DNA from: a virus
DNA: 22,817 nucleotides
Direction: 5' to 3' (one strand)
IMG/VR virus record: IMGVR_UViG_3300012944_000064
Span: 1 to 22,817 of that record
A model generated the notes under the pieces. It saw only the letters and a program-made list of their open reading frames with translations. It made no database searches and had not been told where the DNA came from. How positions within the stretch are numbered: the first letter of the stretch is position 1; each line of letters begins with the position of its first letter. Positions 22,201 to 22,817 of the stretch are shown here, piece after piece. The position numbers and the translations under genes are program-made.

Positions 22201-22817
22201 CATCGGCAAATCGGCAAAGGTGACCGTCTCCAAAACGATCAACTTCGCGGCCCTGTTCCCGCCGGCGAGCGTGACGATCTTTTCACTTAACGGAAAAACC
22301 TTCAGCTGGAAGCTGGTGGGTGACGTGGACGTGGTCGGCTACGTCATCCGGTTTCATATCGGCGATCGCCGGGTCTGGAACGATGCCTCGCCTCTGCATG
22401 AAGGCAAGGTGACTGAATCGCCGTACGAGCCGCCCGCCATCCCGGCCGGCCTGGTGAGTTTCGGGATCAAGGCGATCGACGCCGCAGGGCGCGAATCGAA
22501 CGAGCCCGCCTGGATCGTCGCGCACCTGGGCGATGCGCTGGTGGCCAACGTCATCGAGACCATTGACCTGCGCGCGCTCATCTGGCCCGGCACGATCACT
22601 AACGGAATCATTTCGGGCGGGGACATCGTGGCGGGCAGCACGAGCCTCCTCTATTCCGGCAATCCCGATGCGCCGCTTTACTCCGGCAATCCCGGCGCCC
22701 CGTTCTACGAGAGCAGCGGCTTCAAAGCGTTGAGCTACGAGACGGAGCCGATCGTGCCGTCGGCACCGCTCACGGGGTCCAGGCTGACCATCGACCAGCT
22801 CATCATCGGAGATCCCA
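19211..22817 (+). CDS. Tail tip/host specificity protein, lambda gpJ-like, fused to a gpI-like N-terminus (runs off the window)
   Basis: An open frame of at least 1,202 codons from GTG 19211 (GAGGGG 19197-19202 upstream) to the right edge; no stop is seen. Residues 1-20 encode a heptamer array. Residues about 25-100 look like a beta-grasp (ubiquitin-like) domain: LYPGETLGGYLERVGIW and PVRVTINGVVVP, as in lambda gpI. A GGGGSGG linker leads to two hydrophobic stretches (about 112-168) ending LINALFPPPKP-like. After QGRFGQTSPTYSLSGGANRM the J-like part begins. Residues 373-470 share a domain with the tail tube. Later parts contain VSQLAWGQLRTYQPD and LTFDAIFDQQISVQDMLDAIALCGR, typical of tip hub proteins, then fibronectin-like segments (about 910-1110). 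The tip closes the tail and binds the host receptor. Confidence 0.85.
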   Translation, partial: MDLSEVQGARFKAQGTALIPSRSPVLAYSPHPLIPSLDREVIRAELYPGETLGGYLERVGIWTRIHNRPVRVTINGVVVPIEWWWRCRPKPGTFIQVMAVVHGGGGSGGKNPIATVLMIALLVMAPQLAPILNTELGLGFAAGSIGMSALTAGVMIAGSLAINALFPPPKPQLSDAQGRFGQTSPTYSLSGGANRMRPFEPFPVIMGVHKIFPDLGAKPFTEFQGDDQFLFMVFDFGYNDVDLSDFKIGANALDSFSGVTLEESGPDGILTLFPGNVDSAAGAALTFAGSWVSRTSSPDATALAIELDGALFKAGDQGLEALGLLMEIQYRAVGAPDWIPLQFASDESPAVVTDYGIARLPQALYAAEAIKPVTQQPTNVTGVVIFCANSDCAAGNGTLEYDLNLGDPESDQKMLRWTPPGGVPGAWNQVDGGPIILYGDGGTQGIRIEVTKTALPVAPTSDNDITIVGDLPRLTEIVSSSRKPLRRTYYFPVAQGQYEIQVRRVTPEETGEQSVSQLAWGQLRTYQPDAADYTGRKRIALKIKASGQLSGTVDQFSAIARARTEAWDGANWVTAQTSNPAWWVLAAARGRIASGRRMWGAGMPDARIGLENLKAFGAWCDAKALTFDAIFDQQISVQDMLDAIALCGRGTTSNGTGRLEVVWDAPDLPAVGVFGMSNILLDSFEIEYITENLADEVIMAFINPDLDWQRDVVRVLAPGVTNPVRPRNLELFGCRFKDLAGQAANLYIAGNEHRARKYRWRMDWEAMPLSRGEVGYLSHDLASYDYSGRLIEGSTDAVLKLERAVPLNVAGSFVTLVRPDGKFATYPVQAGTGDSNTLSMVSALPFNPGVDMKHPPCDYRWLYGYTATPGRKVKIDTMMPKGPSVVELTAVDEGPDYYNSAANPYLHVVPKTIFGAPQISGLQITEEGVRAAQGYLVNAICTWTAGGDYAFADVRASVNGGPLERLGGDIRGRSFSFAVTDGSAVTVEVTAYSSLGRIGKSAKVTVSKTINFAALFPPASVTIFSLNGKTFSWKLVGDVDVVGYVIRFHIGDRRVWNDASPLHEGKVTESPYEPPAIPAGLVSFGIKAIDAAGRESNEPAWIVAHLGDALVANVIETIDLRALIWPGTITNGIISGGDIVAGSTSLLYSGNPDAPLYSGNPGAPFYESSGFKALSYETEPIVPSAPLTGSRLTIDQLIIGDP
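19229..19256 (+). repeat. CAAGG heptamer array inside the tip gene start
   Basis: Four units, CAAGGCG CAAGGTT CAAGGCT CAAGGTA, lie directly after the K-like stop (19218-19220) and within the first 16 codons of the J-like gene as read from GTG 19211. The units share the first five bases and vary in the last two. Different in sequence but equal in unit length to the arrays at 13759 and 18808. Confidence 0.8.
20327..20620 (+). repeat. Domain shared with the tail tube protein, copy 2 (tail tip)
   Basis: Residues about 373-470 of the tip protein match residues 93-182 of the tube protein. Blocks kept are VTQQPTNVTGV, NSDCAAGNGTLEYD, W-PPGG-PG, GDGGTQGIRIEVTKTALP and DNDITI. Several residues are inserted relative to the tube copy before the Trp. 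The domain is located between J-like regions, as an insertion would be. Confidence 0.8.
22649..22702 (+). repeat. Two tandem 27-base repeats in the tip gene
   Basis: Two in-frame copies code for LYSGNPDAP and LYSGNPGAP, followed by a degenerate third beginning FYESSG. They lie near residues 1147-1164 in a Gly/Ser-rich part following ISGGDIVAGS, an area that in tip proteins often connects to fibre or receptor-binding segments. Confidence 0.75.

Overview
This GC-rich window is a densely packed structural (late) region of a tailed double-stranded DNA phage or prophage. Every gene I can support lies on the + strand. Most neighbours overlap by 1 to 8 bases (ATGA, TGATG or GTGATG junctions) or are separated by less than 90 bases, which indicates one late operon with translational coupling. 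I see no tRNA, integrase, transposase, repressor, CRISPR array or host gene, so free phage and prophage cannot be told apart here. Base composition, codon use and gene families suggest a Pseudomonadota host (gamma- or betaproteobacterial). That is inference.

Region 1 (1-5818), packaging and portal: a small protein at the left edge, the large terminase subunit, a 77-residue linker gene, the portal, a DUF6527-like Cys-rich protein, and a MuF-type minor head protein that carries a C-terminal HExxH zincin-like domain and is followed by a 60-residue Cys protein. The order terminase, portal, MuF, protease, capsid is that of Mu-like head modules.

Region 2 (5819-8625), head shell: a Mu gpI-like maturation protease and a large major capsid protein with a scaffold-like helical N-terminus. 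They lie in one reading frame interrupted only by an amber codon at 6672-6674, with an internal ribosome-binding site and ATG (6543) nested in the protease gene. A strong hairpin follows the capsid gene.

Region 3 (8626-10639), head completion and connector genes: two unassigned proteins, an HK97 gp10-like protein and a likely tail terminator. Region 4 (10653-12535) is a lysis cassette placed inside the morphogenesis operon: a one-helix membrane protein, a T7 lysozyme-type zinc amidase, a 3TM-type holin, a coiled-coil/TM protein and a small protein.

Region 5 (12539 to the right edge), long non-contractile tail: tail tube protein, a tail assembly chaperone pair joined by a -1 frameshift on A AAA AAA, tape measure, an unassigned tail protein, lambda M-, L- and K-like tip proteins, and a very long lambda J-like tip protein that runs off the window. 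No sheath or baseplate gene is seen, so a siphovirus is most likely.

The points most worth following are the amber codon between protease and capsid, the MuF-zincin fusion with its small downstream partner, a shared roughly 90-residue domain in both the tail tube and the tail tip protein, the frameshift site, and three heptamer repeat arrays that sit exactly at tail gene boundaries.
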